The notes: generated by a model from the sequence alone, not told the origin. A DNA stretch of 64,000 nt from Chloroflexota bacterium (GCA_026707225.1 JAPOXG010000010.1:1-64000), one strand, 5' to 3'; shown: positions 52,458-63,361, counted from the stretch's first letter. Translations and numbers: made by a program.

Positions 52458-55163
52458 TCATTCCGCCAGGAAGTTGCGCAAGACGGTATGCAGGATGCCG
52501 CCATTGCGATAGTAATCGACCTCTACTGGCGTATCGAGACGAGCGGTGACCTCGAATCGCGTCACCCTGCCGCCATCGTCCGTCGCTGTCACGGTCAAGC
52601 TGTCCAGGGGCTGAACCGCGTCATGGATGGGGATGTCAAAGGTTTCGCGCCCGCTTAATCCGAGCGAGTTGTAGGACTCGCCGTCGGCAAATGTGAGCGG
52701 CAAGACACCCATCATGACCAAATTGCTGCGGTGAATCCGTTCGATGCTTTCGGCGATGACCGCTTTAATGCCGAGCAGCAGCGTTCCCTTCGCCGCCCAA
52801 TCACGCGACGAACCCATGCCGTAGTCTTTGCCGGCCAAGACGATCAGCGGTGTGCCATCTTCCTGGTATCTCAGCGCCGCATCGTATATCGGCATCTCCT
52901 CCATTGTCGGCAGATAGAGGGTGACGCCGCCTTCGCTGCCGGGCGCCAGCAGATTCCGCAGGCGGACATTGGCGAAGGTACCGCGGGTCATCACCCGGTC
53001 GTTGCCGCGCCGGGAGCCAAAGCTGTTGAAGTACTGGGGGCTGACATCACGCTCCAGCAAGTACTGCCCGGCCGGTCCGTTGATCGCGATCGCCCCGGCC
53101 GGCGAGATATGATCGGTCGTGACCGAGTCGCCGCCTTTGACCATGACGCGGGCGCCTTCTATTGGCGCGATTGGCGGCGCCTTCTGTGGTAGATCGATGA
53201 AGAAGGGCGGCTCCTGAATATAAGTGCTTTCGCCGCTCCATTCGTAGACCGGCTCGTCCGTGCTGGGGATTTCATTCCATTGAGGATTCCCATCATAGAC
53301 ATTGCCGTACTGTTCGAGATACATGCCGGCATCCAGGCTGTTTTGTACCGTCTGGACGATCTCCCGCTGGCTGGGCCAGATATCGCGCAAGTAAACATCC
53401 GCGCCGGCGGAATCCGCCGCGATCGGTTCATTCTCAAGGTCGATATCGACCGTTCCCGCCAGCGCGTAAGCCACCACCAAAGGCGGCGACGCCAGGAAAT
53501 TGGCGCGCACGTCTGGTCCGATCCGGCCGCCAAAATTGCGATTGCCGCTCAGTACCGAGGCGGCTACGATATCGGCTTCGTATATCGCCTCGCGCACTGG
53601 CTCGGGCAAGGGACCGCTGTTGCCGATGCAAGTGGTGCAGCCGTATCCGACCGTGTGAAAACCGAGCGCCTCCAAGTGCGGCGTCAAGCCGGCGCGGTCG
53701 AGATATTCCGTCACGACCTTGGAGCCGGGCGCCAGGCTGGTTTTGACATAGGGCTTGCGCTTCAAACCCCGCTCGTTGGCTTTCTTCGCCAGCAGCCCAG
53801 CGGCGACCATCACCGAAGGATTGCTGGTATTGGTGCAGGAGGTGATGGCGGCGATGACCACAGAGCCGTGTTTGATCTCGGCGCTATCGCCATTCGAGCG
53901 GACGCTTCCGCTCGCGCCAAGTTGGTCATCGGCGAGCGCGAACCCTTGTGGACCCAGCGGCGCGGTTAGGACTTGATGAAAGGTCGGCTTGAGTTCGCGC
54001 ACCAGGATGCGGTCTTGTGGCCGCAAGGGGCCGGCGACGCTCGGCTCAACCACGCTCAAGTCCAATTCCAGCGAATCGTTGAAATCGGGATCTTCTGCGC
54101 TATCGCTGCGGAACAAGCCCTGTTCCTTGCAGTAGGCTTCCACCAGGCTGACGAGCTTGCTTTCGCGTCCGGTGCGGCGCAGATAACTAAGCGTCTCATC
54201 ATCGACCGGGAAGAAGCCCATGGTCGCGCCATATTCCGGCGCCATGTTGGCGATGGTGGCGCGATCGGGCAGGGTCATGCTGCTGAGACCTGGCCCATAG
54301 AACTCGACAAATTTGCCGACGACCCCTTTCTCGCGCAGCATCTGCGTGACGACCAGCACGAGATCGGTAGCGGTGGCGCCCTCAGGCAATTGATTGATGA
54401 GCTTGAAGCCGACCACCTCCGGCATCAGCATATAAATCGGCTGACCGAGCATCGCCGCTTCCGCCTCGATGCCGCCCACGCCCCAGCCGACCACGCCTAA
54501 GCCGTTGATCATCGTCGTGTGGCTGTCCGTCCCTACCAGTGTGTCAGGCAAGGCGACGAAACCAGCACCCTGGGGATCTTCGTAAAGCTGCACAACATTC
54601 GCCAGAAATTCGAGATTGACTTGGTGAACGATGCCGGTCGCTGGCGGCACGACCTTGAGGTTCTCGAAGGCTTTCTGCCCCCAATGCAAGAACTCGTAGC
54701 GCTCACGATTGCGCACGAATTCCATTTCGGCGTTGCGTATGATCGCGTCCGAGCGGCCGAAGACATCGACCTGCACCGAATGGTCAATGACCAGATCTAC
54801 TGGCACCTGCGGGTTGATTCGCTGCGGATCGCCGCCCATGCGCGCCATGGCGCTGCGCAGAGCGGCCAGATCGACCAGCGAGGGCACGCCGGTGAAGTCC
54901 TGCAGAATCACGCGCGCCGGGCTGAAGGGGATTTCCACAGCGTGGTGATTTCGCGCGTCCCACGATGCCAGATTCTCAACATCTTCCGGCTGAAAATGGC
55001 GCCCGTCCTGATTGCGCAGCGCGTTCTCAAGCAGAACCTTGATGCTGAACGGCAGTTTTTCGATGTGGCCGATGCCTTGCTCGCTGAGTTTGCTCAGGCG
55101 GTAGATGATCGCAATTCTTCCGCCGGCGCTGAGCGTTCCACGCGTTTCAAATCTGTCACCCAT
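52458..55163 (-). CDS. acnA: Aconitate hydratase (AcnA type)
   Basis: It isomerises citrate to isocitrate with a 4Fe-4S cluster in the TCA cycle. Signatures: [42 protein letters not shown], cluster Cys in [11 protein letters not shown] and [13 protein letters not shown], and the C-terminal swivel domain with [18 protein letters not shown]. The ATG at 55163 with AAGGA eight bases upstream is chosen (901 aa); the 26-residue extension to 55241 is rejected. Full-length IRP1/AcnA architecture, not the LeuC type. Confidence 0.95.
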   Translation of the reverse strand: MGDRFETRGTLSAGGRIAIIYRLSKLSEQGIGHIEKLPFSIKVLLENALRNQDGRHFQPEDVENLASWDARNHHAVEIPFSPARVILQDFTGVPSLVDLAALRSAMARMGGDPQRINPQVPVDLVIDHSVQVDVFGRSDAIIRNAEMEFVRNRERYEFLHWGQKAFENLKVVPPATGIVHQVNLEFLANVVQLYEDPQGAGFVALPDTLVGTDSHTTMINGLGVVGWGVGGIEAEAAMLGQPIYMLMPEVVGFKLINQLPEGATATDLVLVVTQMLREKGVVGKFVEFYGPGLSSMTLPDRATIANMAPEYGATMGFFPVDDETLSYLRRTGRESKLVSLVEAYCKEQGLFRSDSAEDPDFNDSLELDLSVVEPSVAGPLRPQDRILVRELKPTFHQVLTAPLGPQGFALADDQLGASGSVRSNGDSAEIKHGSVVIAAITSCTNTSNPSVMVAAGLLAKKANERGLKRKPYVKTSLAPGSKVVTEYLDRAGLTPHLEALGFHTVGYGCTTCIGNSGPLPEPVREAIYEADIVAASVLSGNRNFGGRIGPDVRANFLASPPLVVAYALAGTVDIDLENEPIAADSAGADVYLRDIWPSQREIVQTVQNSLDAGMYLEQYGNVYDGNPQWNEIPSTDEPVYEWSGESTYIQEPPFFIDLPQKAPPIAPIEGARVMVKGGDSVTTDHISPAGAIAINGPAGQYLLERDVSPQYFNSFGSRRGNDRVMTRGTFANVRLRNLLAPGSEGGVTLYLPTMEEMPIYDAALRYQEDGTPLIVLAGKDYGMGSSRDWAAKGTLLLGIKAVIAESIERIHRSNLVMMGVLPLTFADGESYNSLGLSGRETFDIPIHDAVQPLDSLTVTATDDGGRVTRFEVTARLDTPVEVDYYRNGGILHTVLRNFLAE

Positions 55164-55396
55164 GTAGGATTTCCTTTTTGTCCACGACGCCTGCTTTGCA
55201 AACCGCTGCCGCTGATTGACAGTTACAGCAGCTTGAGACAAATCTTGCGTTGAAGCATATCGGATTCTACCAAAGATTCATTGCTTCGGAAACGGGCGGG
55301 CACGCGCTTACTGAAGCGCAGATCAGAATGCGATATGCGACATCGCCAATACGCGCGGAAAGGATCTGCCGTCAACTTATCATTTTACAAATCGAA

Positions 55397-55419
55397 TGCG
55401 GTCAAGTAGACTTGCCGCA
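55397..55419. repeat. Bulged inverted repeat in the acnA-dsbA intergenic region
   Basis: TGCGG-T-CAAGT pairs with ACTTG-CCGCA around AG, giving ten paired bases with one bulge. It lies 36 bases before the DsbA-like gene. It could be an operator or a weak terminator. The rest of 55164-55454 shows no gene. Confidence 0.4.
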
Positions 55420-55454
55420 TTTGCCGACATCGCAACTTAACTGGTTAGGAAAGC

Positions 55455-56336
55455 ATGGCAAAGAAAAGCCGCACACGTGAAGCGCGTCAACGTCGTCAGA
55501 AACAGCGGCGGCAGAATCAGCGCCTGCTGCTGCTCGTCTTCATTGTGGCGGTGGCGGTGGTCGGCGTTGCTGTCCTGGTCGTCTCCAATCAACCGGTGGA
55601 GGCTTTCATCCCGGATGATCTGTCCGCTCGTTACGATGGCATCGAACGCAGCAACTCGCCCAAAGGCTACCCTCGATTGGGAAACGCAGACGCGCCGGTG
55701 ACGATGGAAGAATATGCCAGCTTCGCTTGTCCTGGCTGTGAGTCCTTTCACAGCGACAGCTTTGACGCCGTGCTGGAGCGGGTTAAACTTGGGCAGGTTC
55801 TCTTCACCTACGTGCCGCTCAATACCGGGTCGATTCCCAACGCGCCCGGCGCATCCCGCGCGGCTCTCTGCGCTGGACAGCAGGGGCGATTCTGGGAAAT
55901 GCACGATCTGCTCTTCGACTGGCAGACGCGCTACGGCAATACCGCCTTCTCCCAGAATCGTCTGTTGACCGGCGTCGAGAAGCTCGGTTTGAGCAGCAGC
56001 GCCTTCACCAATTGCTTTAACTCGGCGGCAATCTCAGGGACGCTTGAAGCCGCCATCGGCGAAGAAGTTTCTACAACGCCGACTCTGCGGGTGAACGGGG
56101 TCACCGTTGAAGCCAGCCAACCCGGAACGATTCCGTCGGCGTCGACCATCCTCCAGGCGATCGATGACGCCACCCCGGCGGACTGGGGGCAGGCAAGTGC
56201 GTCCGCGCAAGCAGACCAAGTTGCAGCGAGCCCACAGGCTGACGACGCGGCGACCGATGTTGCCCCGACGGCAACAATCGACGCGACGGCGACTGCAGAC
56301 GCGACGCCAACCGTAGACGCGACGGCCGGCGGCTAG
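55455..56336 (+). CDS. Membrane-anchored DsbA-like thioredoxin-fold protein
   Basis: This is an extracytoplasmic thiol oxidoreductase of the DsbA/Thioredoxin_4 type. A strongly basic N-terminus (1-22) precedes one membrane helix (23-44). The active site is ACPGCESF (Cys92, Cys95), and the cis-Pro loop is STTPTLRVNG. The last ~60 residues are a low-complexity Ala/Thr/Asp tail (TATIDATATADATPT). Length is 293 aa. It may form or repair disulfides in surface proteins. Confidence 0.9.
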   Translation: MAKKSRTREARQRRQKQRRQNQRLLLLVFIVAVAVVGVAVLVVSNQPVEAFIPDDLSARYDGIERSNSPKGYPRLGNADAPVTMEEYASFACPGCESFHSDSFDAVLERVKLGQVLFTYVPLNTGSIPNAPGASRAALCAGQQGRFWEMHDLLFDWQTRYGNTAFSQNRLLTGVEKLGLSSSAFTNCFNSAAISGTLEAAIGEEVSTTPTLRVNGVTVEASQPGTIPSASTILQAIDDATPADWGQASASAQADQVAASPQADDAATDVAPTATIDATATADATPTVDATAGG

Positions 56337-56364
56337 GCGCGCGAATCCGTCCGGCCTGGCCGGT

Positions 56365-56712
56365 TCATTTTCTCGCCAACATCGGTCCCAGGCTGCGCCC
56401 GCCCAGCAAGTGCATGTGCAAGTGAAAGACTTCCTGGCCGCCGTGTTCGTTGCAATTGACGATCAGGCGGTAGCCGTTGTCGGCGATGCCCTCGTCCCGC
56501 GCGATTCCTGCCGCCACAGTGAACAGCCTTCCCAAGGTCGCTTCGTGCTCTTCCGCGGCATCGTTTGCGGTGGAGATTTCCATTTTGGGAATGATCAAAA
56601 TATGAACGGGCGCTTGCGGGGCAATATCGCGAAAGGCCAGCACGAGTTCGTCTTCATAGACAATATCGGCCGGGATATCTTTGGCGATGATCTTCGAGAA
56701 AATCGTACTCAT
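56365..56712 (-). CDS. HIT family protein (HINT-like)
   Basis: This is a purine-nucleotide phosphoramidase/hydrolase of the histidine-triad family. The triad is [10 protein letters not shown] (His97, His99, His101), and the start [21 protein letters not shown] is the standard HINT opening. Length (115 aa) is typical. It lies 32 bases downstream of fabG on the same strand. Confidence 0.93.
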   Translation of the reverse strand: MSTIFSKIIAKDIPADIVYEDELVLAFRDIAPQAPVHILIIPKMEISTANDAAEEHEATLGRLFTVAAGIARDEGIADNGYRLIVNCNEHGGQEVFHLHMHLLGGRSLGPMLARK

Positions 56713-56744
56713 GTCACACCTCCTGTTGAATAGCCGCCGCTGTC

Positions 56745-57494
56745 TTACATCACCATACCCCCGTCGACGACCAGGGTCTGTCCGGTGATGTAGGCGGCTT
56801 CGTCTGACGCGAGGAAGGCGACCGCTTTGGCGATATCTTCTGGCGCTCCCATCCGCCCCAATGGAATCGCTTCAATCGCTCTTTCCTTGATGTCATCGGT
56901 CAGGTCCGCCGTCATATCAGTTTCGACGAAGCCGGGCGCCACCGCATTGACACGAATGCCGCGCGCGGCGACTTCCTTCGCCAGCGACTTGGTCAAGCCA
57001 ATGATGCCCGCTTTGCTGGCGGCGTAGTTTGTCTGGCCGCCGTTGCCAGCGATGCCCACCACGCTGGTGATGTTGATGATGCTGCCGGTTCGTTTGCGCA
57101 TCATCGCGCGCGCGGCCGACTTGCAGCAGAGCCAGCAGCTGCGAAGGTTCGTGTCGATCACGGCATCGAAGTCAGCCGGTTTCATCATCATAATGACGTT
57201 GTCGCGCGTCGTGCCCGCGTTATTGACTAGAATATCGACGGTGCCGAATTCGGAGACGATCGTCTTGAACATCTCAGCGACTTGGTCCGCGTCGCTGACG
57301 TCCGTTTGCAGGTTCGTGGAAAGGCCGCCAGCCGCTTCGATTTGCGCCACAACGTCGTCGGCGGCAGCGACGCTGCGGTTGTAATTCACGATCACGGTTG
57401 CGCCGCGAGCCGCCAACTCCAGGCATATCGCTCGCCCGATGCCACGGCCCCCGCCAGTGACAAGCGCAATCTTTTCGTTGAGATGGGATGTCAT
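56745..57494 (-). CDS. fabG: 3-oxoacyl-[acyl-carrier-protein] reductase (FabG-like SDR)
   Basis: It reduces 3-oxoacyl-ACP with NADPH in fatty-acid elongation. The Rossmann motif is GGGRGIG (14-20), with [13 protein letters not shown], the catalytic Ser in ITSVVG, and YAASK. The end [14 protein letters not shown] is the FabG signature. The ATG at 57494 with GGAG six bases upstream is chosen (249 aa). No other fab genes are near, so other SDR roles cannot be excluded. Confidence 0.9.
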   Translation of the reverse strand: MTSHLNEKIALVTGGGRGIGRAICLELAARGATVIVNYNRSVAAADDVVAQIEAAGGLSTNLQTDVSDADQVAEMFKTIVSEFGTVDILVNNAGTTRDNVIMMMKPADFDAVIDTNLRSCWLCCKSAARAMMRKRTGSIINITSVVGIAGNGGQTNYAASKAGIIGLTKSLAKEVAARGIRVNAVAPGFVETDMTADLTDDIKERAIEAIPLGRMGAPEDIAKAVAFLASDEAAYITGQTLVVDGGMVM

Positions 57495-57555
57495 AGGCTT
57501 CTCCGAATCCATGCCTCGCAAGCGCAGTCAATATAAGGGCAGTCCCTGATTTTCG

Positions 57556-59160
57556 CTACCGTTCTCCGCCGACCCAGCCGATTAGCTCCACCTGGCCACG
57601 CAGATTGCGCGTCAGGCTGGTGGCGCCGAATCCGTTGTAACTGGCGATATAGATGTCGTTGCGCCCATCCACCGAGGGATTGACGCCGGTGAATGCGATG
57701 TATTGTCCGTCTGGTGAGAAGCGCGGATTGCACATCGTCGGCGGCGGGCTGCCGCTGGCAACATTGCCAAAGCCGCTGTTCTTCACGCGGATGCCAAAGG
57801 GGCATTGCCCCGCCGTGCCGCCAATGGCGATTCTCGCGCCATCAGCCGACCAGCTGGCGGTCATGCCGAAGCGCGGGAAGTCCAGCTCGCTGTCTCGTCC
57901 CAGCTGAAGCCCGGCCGCGTCAAGCAAGACAATCTCGTTCCGATTATCGGCCAGCTGGACGACTACGCGATTCCCATCGGGCGACCATGAATCGGACAGG
58001 TAGCTTGCGGTTGGTGAGCCGCCGGCGATGCGCAGTTCGCGCGCTTCGCCCGTTTCAATGTCGGCGCGCCAGATGCGCCGCTGCGGATTCGCCAGCTCGA
58101 AGGGACCGCCGCTGGCGAGCGCCAAGTTGGAATCGCCGATCCACTTGGGCGGCTCGGAAACCGCCACATCCGACAGCTGCCAGGTTCGGCCGTTGGCGAC
58201 TTCATAGATAAAGACTTGACCGCCGGTCGGCGGCGGCCTAGTCAAGGCGTCGCAGAATTCTGGCTCGCCCGGTATCCAGCTTGGGCAATCGGCGCGATCT
58301 GAGACGAATGCGATATGTCTTCCATCGGGCGACCAGCGCGGCCACAGGTCATAAGATCCCTTGGCGCTGATGTTGCGTGGCGCTGAGCCGTCCTTGGCCG
58401 CCAGGAAGATGTCAATATCGTATCCGGTCGCCACCGCAATGACCAGCTCGCTTCCATCCGGCGACCAGTTGGGCGTCATATAGTGGCCTCGCTGCACCAG
58501 AGGATTTAAGCCCGGCAACAATCTTGCGCTAAAGCCGGTTTCCAGGTCCAAAACATAGAGACCGCTCGTGCGCGGATCATCGTCCGCTTTGACATAAGCA
58601 AGGGCGTTCCCTCGAGGCGCTACGAAGACTTCAAGGCTCTTGGTCGAATACAATTCCAAAACGGGAATGTACCGCTGGGATCCCGTTGGCGACACAAAGT
58701 AAACCGTTTGCACCCCGGTAAATGGCTGCGCCGTTGCGATATTGGCGATCGTCTGACGATTGTTGGAGCTCGAGAAGGCGATCATAGGGCTATCAATCCC
58801 ATCCGCGATCGACGCTGGGACATCCAGCACGTCCCAATTGTCAAAGACGAAGCCGAGGGCAGGCAGCCGCGTTATCGACGGCGTGGCGGTGGGCGAGGCT
58901 GTCGCCGTCGCCGTTGCCGTCAGAGTGGGGGTTGGGCTGTCGGTCGGGCTGGGAGTCGCGCTAGGAACGGCCGTGGGCGCGGGCGTCGCGGTATCAAACG
59001 GAGTCGAGCTCGGCGCCTCGATCGGCGTGAGTGTGGTCGTCGGCGAATAGGTTGCCGTTGGAGCGGGAGTCGCGGTGGGCTGGCTGAGAGCGCTGCAACC
59101 GCAAAGGAGCATCATTGATAGCAGAATGATAATGCGACTCTTGATTTCGTTGCCGGTCAT
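57556..59160 (-). CDS. Lipoprotein with TolB/WD40-like beta-propeller
   Basis: This is a predicted surface lipoprotein. The lipobox LLCGC lies near residue 20, followed by a long Thr/Pro/Ala/Ser linker (25-95). The remaining 430 residues contain repeats of the TolB-like blade motif (WSPDGSELVIAV, WSPDGRHIAFVSD, WSPDGNRVVVQ, WSADGARIAIGG, FSPDGQYIAFTG). A six- or seven-bladed propeller is likely. The function is unknown; such proteins bind proteins or carbohydrates. The ATG at 59160 is preferred to a GTG six bases earlier. Confidence 0.85.
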   Translation of the reverse strand: MTGNEIKSRIIILLSMMLLCGCSALSQPTATPAPTATYSPTTTLTPIEAPSSTPFDTATPAPTAVPSATPSPTDSPTPTLTATATATASPTATPSITRLPALGFVFDNWDVLDVPASIADGIDSPMIAFSSSNNRQTIANIATAQPFTGVQTVYFVSPTGSQRYIPVLELYSTKSLEVFVAPRGNALAYVKADDDPRTSGLYVLDLETGFSARLLPGLNPLVQRGHYMTPNWSPDGSELVIAVATGYDIDIFLAAKDGSAPRNISAKGSYDLWPRWSPDGRHIAFVSDRADCPSWIPGEPEFCDALTRPPPTGGQVFIYEVANGRTWQLSDVAVSEPPKWIGDSNLALASGGPFELANPQRRIWRADIETGEARELRIAGGSPTASYLSDSWSPDGNRVVVQLADNRNEIVLLDAAGLQLGRDSELDFPRFGMTASWSADGARIAIGGTAGQCPFGIRVKNSGFGNVASGSPPPTMCNPRFSPDGQYIAFTGVNPSVDGRNDIYIASYNGFGATSLTRNLRGQVELIGWVGGER

Positions 59161-59274
59161 GGACACTGCGGTCGCTATCGCGGAACATCGACGGATGCCC
59201 CAGCGTATCGGCTGTCTGCGCCGGGGGCTCCCATCATCACCACGGCTCTACTTCAACCTGCGATACGGACAACA

Positions 59275-61701
59275 TCAATCGGCATTGTTATCGCGTCCCT
59301 CATCATTTGCCTTTCGATTTTCGGCGTCAAGATCGCGCAGCCTGACATCGGGCGGCTCACGCAGCACCAACTCCAACACGTCATTCATATCCTCAACAAA
59401 AATGATGGAGACGTCGCGTCGCGCTGGCCTGGGCAGGTCCTGCAAGTCTTTCTTGTTGTCTTTGGGCAGGATGATCTGCGGAATGCTGCGGCGGCGGGCC
59501 GCCAATATCTTTTCCACAACGCCGCCCACCGGTAACACGTGACCGCGCAGCGTAATTTCCCCTGTCATCGCATAGGTCGCGCTCGCCGGTCGCTCGGTAT
59601 AAGCCGAGATTAGCGCTGTCGCGAGTGTAATGCCGGCCGATGGTCCATCTTTGGGAACCGCGCCCTCCGGCATGTGCACGTGAATATCATAGTTGTCGAA
59701 GTCATCGGCGGGCAAATCAAACGCGTTCGCCCGCGCGCGCAGATAGCTGAGGGCGATATGCGCCGACTCCTGCAGCACGTCCCCCAGCTGACCCGTCAGC
59801 ATCAGGTTGCCTTTGCCCGGCACCAAGGAGACTTCGACCGTCTGAATCTCGCCGCCATTGGGCGTCCACACCAGGCCGCTGACAATGCCGACCGCGTCAT
59901 TGCGATTGACTTTGGAGTCAAGCATCTGCGGTGGACCGAGGTGCTTCTCAATGATTGCCGGCGAGACGCGCCGCGGATGGGCGCGATCCGAGGCCACCTG
60001 CCGGGCGACTCTTCGGCACATCCTGGAGATCTCGCGCTCCAGATTGCGGACGCCGCTTTCATAGGTGTAGTGTCTGATGATATGCTTGAGCGCCGCGGCC
60101 GAGAAGCGGATGCCGGCTTCGGCGATGCCGTTCGCTTCCAGCTGCTTGGGTATGAGGAACCGGCGCGCGATCTCGATCTTCTCTTCTTCCGAGTAGCCCT
60201 GGAATTCAATAACTTCGAGGCGATCTTCCAGCGCTTCCGGAATCGCATGCAGATCATTGGCGGTGGTGACAAATGTCACTTTGGACAGATCATAAGGCAC
60301 TTCCAAATAATGGTCGACAAAGTTGAAGTTTTGCTCTGGGTCAAGCACTTCGAGCAGCGCCGACGCCGGATCACCGCGAAAGTCCGCGCTCATCTTGTCA
60401 ATCTCATCGAGCACGAAAACTGGATTCACCGTTTCGGCGCGTTCCATCTGTTGGAGAATGCGGCCCGGCATCGAGCCGATATAGGTGCGGCGGTGACCGC
60501 GGATTTCCGCTTCATCGCGCAGGCCACCCAGGCTGATGCGCAGAAACTTGCAGCCGAGCGCGTCAGAAATGCTTTTGCCCAGCGATGTCTTGCCGACTCC
60601 CGGGGGGCCCACAAAGCACAGAATCGGGCTCTTCATTTTGTCCTTGGCCAGCTTGCGCACCGCGATATGTTCAATGATGCGCGCTTTGACCTTGGATAGC
60701 CCGTAGTGGGCGCGCTCCAGTATGTCCTCGGCGTTCTTCAGGTCGAGATTCTCATCGCTCAGAACATTCCAGGGCAAAGTCAGCAGCCGATCAAGGTAAG
60801 TATGGATCACGCCGGATTCTGGCGACATCGGTGGAATGACGCCCAGTCGCGACACTTCTTTCATCGCTTTTTCCTGCACTTCAGCCGGCAGATTCGCCGC
60901 GCGGATTCGCTCAGAGAGCTCGCGCATCTCTTGCTGGAAAATGTCGCCATCTCCCAATTCCTGCTGAATGATGCGGACCTGCTCCCGCAGGTACATCTCG
61001 CGTTGATTGGCGGCGATCTCATCTTGCAGGCGCGCATGAACCTCATCGTGGATTTCGTTGTCCTGCAATTCAGACGCGAGCAGGACGGCCAGCAGTTCCA
61101 GGCGCTTGGCGACGTCTTCAAGCTCCAGCAGCTGCTGCGAATCTTCGGGCGCCAGCGGCAGTATCGAAGCCAGCGAATCGCATAGCAGCCCCGGATCTTG
61201 GAGCGCGAGAATATGCTTCACGATGCTGTCAGGCATGGCCTCGTTGTATTGGCTGCTGTGTTTGAAGAGCTCCTTGAGCGCGGTCGCCAGAGACTCAAGC
61301 GTTTTAGGCTCGACGCCTTCTTCAACCATGGGGCAGGCTCGGGCTATTGGATAGGCGCCAAGCTGGCGGACCTCGAGGATCCGCACCCGCCGCCGGCCCT
61401 GAGCCAGAAGCTGTACGCTTTCATCGGTGAAATCGCTTGTCTGCCCCGGCGCGATTTCCGTGCCAATGGCATGAATCTTGTCTATGAGAGCCTGGTCGCT
61501 GTTCTCCATGCGAAGCTTGCAAGCGATCAGGGTTGTGGCTTGCTCGCGCGCGAAGGCCGCTGCCTTGACCTGCGCCTCCGTGGTTAGCGGCACCAGGCTC
61601 AGCACGCTTGGAAAGAGTACCTGGGCCTGCAGTGGCAACAGGGGAAGCTCAAAGACGCCGTCAGGCTTCGCCTCCGCATTCTCTATTCTATCGAAGTCCA
61701 T
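59275..61701 (-). CDS. lon: ATP-dependent protease Lon
   Basis: Lon degrades damaged and regulatory proteins. Domains in order: N-terminal LON substrate domain (15-200), coiled coil (210-280), AAA+ ATPase with Walker A GPPGVGKT (365-372), and the C-terminal protease with the catalytic dyad Ser688 (PKDGPSAG) and Lys731. The ATG at 61701 is chosen (808 aa); a TTG 18 bases upstream is rejected. All catalytic residues are intact. Confidence 0.96.
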   Translation of the reverse strand: MDFDRIENAEAKPDGVFELPLLPLQAQVLFPSVLSLVPLTTEAQVKAAAFAREQATTLIACKLRMENSDQALIDKIHAIGTEIAPGQTSDFTDESVQLLAQGRRRVRILEVRQLGAYPIARACPMVEEGVEPKTLESLATALKELFKHSSQYNEAMPDSIVKHILALQDPGLLCDSLASILPLAPEDSQQLLELEDVAKRLELLAVLLASELQDNEIHDEVHARLQDEIAANQREMYLREQVRIIQQELGDGDIFQQEMRELSERIRAANLPAEVQEKAMKEVSRLGVIPPMSPESGVIHTYLDRLLTLPWNVLSDENLDLKNAEDILERAHYGLSKVKARIIEHIAVRKLAKDKMKSPILCFVGPPGVGKTSLGKSISDALGCKFLRISLGGLRDEAEIRGHRRTYIGSMPGRILQQMERAETVNPVFVLDEIDKMSADFRGDPASALLEVLDPEQNFNFVDHYLEVPYDLSKVTFVTTANDLHAIPEALEDRLEVIEFQGYSEEEKIEIARRFLIPKQLEANGIAEAGIRFSAAALKHIIRHYTYESGVRNLEREISRMCRRVARQVASDRAHPRRVSPAIIEKHLGPPQMLDSKVNRNDAVGIVSGLVWTPNGGEIQTVEVSLVPGKGNLMLTGQLGDVLQESAHIALSYLRARANAFDLPADDFDNYDIHVHMPEGAVPKDGPSAGITLATALISAYTERPASATYAMTGEITLRGHVLPVGGVVEKILAARRRSIPQIILPKDNKKDLQDLPRPARRDVSIIFVEDMNDVLELVLREPPDVRLRDLDAENRKANDEGRDNNAD

Positions 61702-61797
61702 TGCCGCGTCCGCCGTCAACAGGCGCTCCGCTTCGTCGCAAGCGTAAGTGACCAGGGAAGGGCAAGTTTAGCTCAGTTCAACGCCAATAGGTAGCCC

Positions 61798-61821
61798 CGC
61801 CGATCAATAGCTAAATCGGCG
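61798..61821. repeat. Inverted repeat upstream of lon
   Basis: CGCCGAT and ATCGGCG form a perfect 7-bp inverted repeat with a 10-base spacer, about 97 bases upstream of the lon start. It is a possible regulator site. The 61702-61957 gap holds no gene. Confidence 0.35.
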
Positions 61822-61957
61822 TTGACGCCGCACTACGCGACTCGGCGGACATCCGCAAAGGGGCGCTGGCAGTTGGCCGCCTTGAATTGGACTTGCTCGC
61901 AGCCGAGCCCGTCTGTAGACTTCAATTGCTGATAGATGAAACTTTGGACGACTGCGC

Positions 61958-63361
61958 ATGCGCCTGTCACGAACGCTTACGCTGCTGGCTGCCGCCCTCG
62001 GGCTCGCTCTGGTGTTCGTGGTCGGCAACATACTTCTAAAGCCGCCCACCCCCCTGATTCTTGAAGCCGGTTTCGACCGGCCGGCGATAAGCCCCAATGC
62101 CGATGGCGAAGAGGATCTCGCTGTTTTCGGCTACCGCCTTTCGCGCCCGGCGACGATCAGCCTCTCCCTGGTTTCTGAGGCGGGCCGGCAATTCTATTTC
62201 CGCGAGCGCCAGCCGCGCGACGGTGGCGAATACAGCGTGCTCTTCAGCGGGGTAGTGGACGGGTTTGTTCGCGAAGGCGAAACGGTCTACGGCCAGGTCG
62301 AGCGGCGGCTCATTCCGAATGGTGTTTATCGCTGGGTTCTCGAAGCCCGAGAAGGCGAAGGCGATTCCATGAGCGCGGACGGTTCGCTGCTCGTCGAGGG
62401 TGGCGACAGGCCTTTGCCGATCATGTCGGAGTTTTCTGTTTCTCCGAGTGTCTTCTCGCCCAATCAGGACGGCGTCGCTGATCGCGTCAGCATCAATGTG
62501 TACTTGGAAAAGGATGTGGAGCGGCTCGATGTCTTTCTCTTGGGCGAGGACGATCTGCGGATTCCCATCTCCGCGCGCGTGGAAGAACGCCAATACGGCG
62601 AAGCGGGTCGTCATCTCTTCGATTATGAAGGCGGCATTGATCTGGGCGTGGATCCGCCGCCCGATGGCACCTATCGTGTGGTCGCGCTGGCGCAAGACCA
62701 TGTCGGCCAGCGCGTCAGGATGGTGGATGAACTGACGATAGTGACGGGCGGAAAACCCTTCGCGGAAATCAAGCCACAGGCGCCGGGCGTTGACGTCGCA
62801 TTTGACGTGCAGCCTTTTGATGAAAGGTGGTTATCAAATAGCGAGCGCCTGGGCGCCACCCTGCCACAACCGGACGACGCTTCATCGCTGGCTTATTCCC
62901 AGCGGATCACCGTGCCCCTGGGCGATATGCTCGTTTTCCGTCTCACAGTCGAGAATTATGGTCCGGTGCCAATTCGCACGAGCGGACCCGCGCCTGGAAC
63001 CGTGTATCAGCAAGATCAGCTGGCTGGCACTCTGGGCTTCTTTGATGAGTCGGGCGCTTGGCGCGTCGGCATTCAATGTGAGACTTCGATCTCCAGCTTT
63101 CCCTATCGCTGGGCGATCGCGCGCGATGACCAACTGCGGAAGGTCTACGACGAGGCGAGTGAAAACACCTTTCGCTATCTGGCGCCGGGCGAACGGGCGG
63201 TGGTCTGGGGCGCCATCCGCATGACCGAGGCGAAAGCGCGCAATCCACAGAATTGCTGGGCTGGTCTCATACATGAGGATGTCGCCATTAGTCTCCGCAA
63301 CAATCATGTCGGAATGCGCTCAATCATGATCGTCGATCCGCAAGGCGGGGCGGCAAATTGA
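61958..63361 (+). CDS. Exported protein with FlgD-like Ig repeats
   Basis: An N-terminal signal/anchor helix (4-25) precedes two Ig-like segments introduced by Asp/Asn-rich turns (SPNADGEEDLAVFGYRLSRPA and SPNQDGVADRVSINVYLEKD), the pattern of FlgD-like and similar surface domains. The last ~190 residues are a separate beta-rich domain (RITVPLGDMLVFRLTVENYGPVPI). Length is 467 aa. The function is unknown. It overlaps the next gene (TTGA), so it is coupled to a glycosyltransferase and may act in surface polysaccharide assembly. Confidence 0.78.
   Translation: MRLSRTLTLLAAALGLALVFVVGNILLKPPTPLILEAGFDRPAISPNADGEEDLAVFGYRLSRPATISLSLVSEAGRQFYFRERQPRDGGEYSVLFSGVVDGFVREGETVYGQVERRLIPNGVYRWVLEAREGEGDSMSADGSLLVEGGDRPLPIMSEFSVSPSVFSPNQDGVADRVSINVYLEKDVERLDVFLLGEDDLRIPISARVEERQYGEAGRHLFDYEGGIDLGVDPPPDGTYRVVALAQDHVGQRVRMVDELTIVTGGKPFAEIKPQAPGVDVAFDVQPFDERWLSNSERLGATLPQPDDASSLAYSQRITVPLGDMLVFRLTVENYGPVPIRTSGPAPGTVYQQDQLAGTLGFFDESGAWRVGIQCETSISSFPYRWAIARDDQLRKVYDEASENTFRYLAPGERAVVWGAIRMTEAKARNPQNCWAGLIHEDVAISLRNNHVGMRSIMIVDPQGGAAN

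Noticed and set aside
58860..59090. Thr/Pro/Ala repeat region as a DNA repeat array
   Set aside because: It encodes the flexible linker behind a lipobox. The DNA is not a regular tandem repeat and there are no spacers, so it is neither CRISPR nor satellite.
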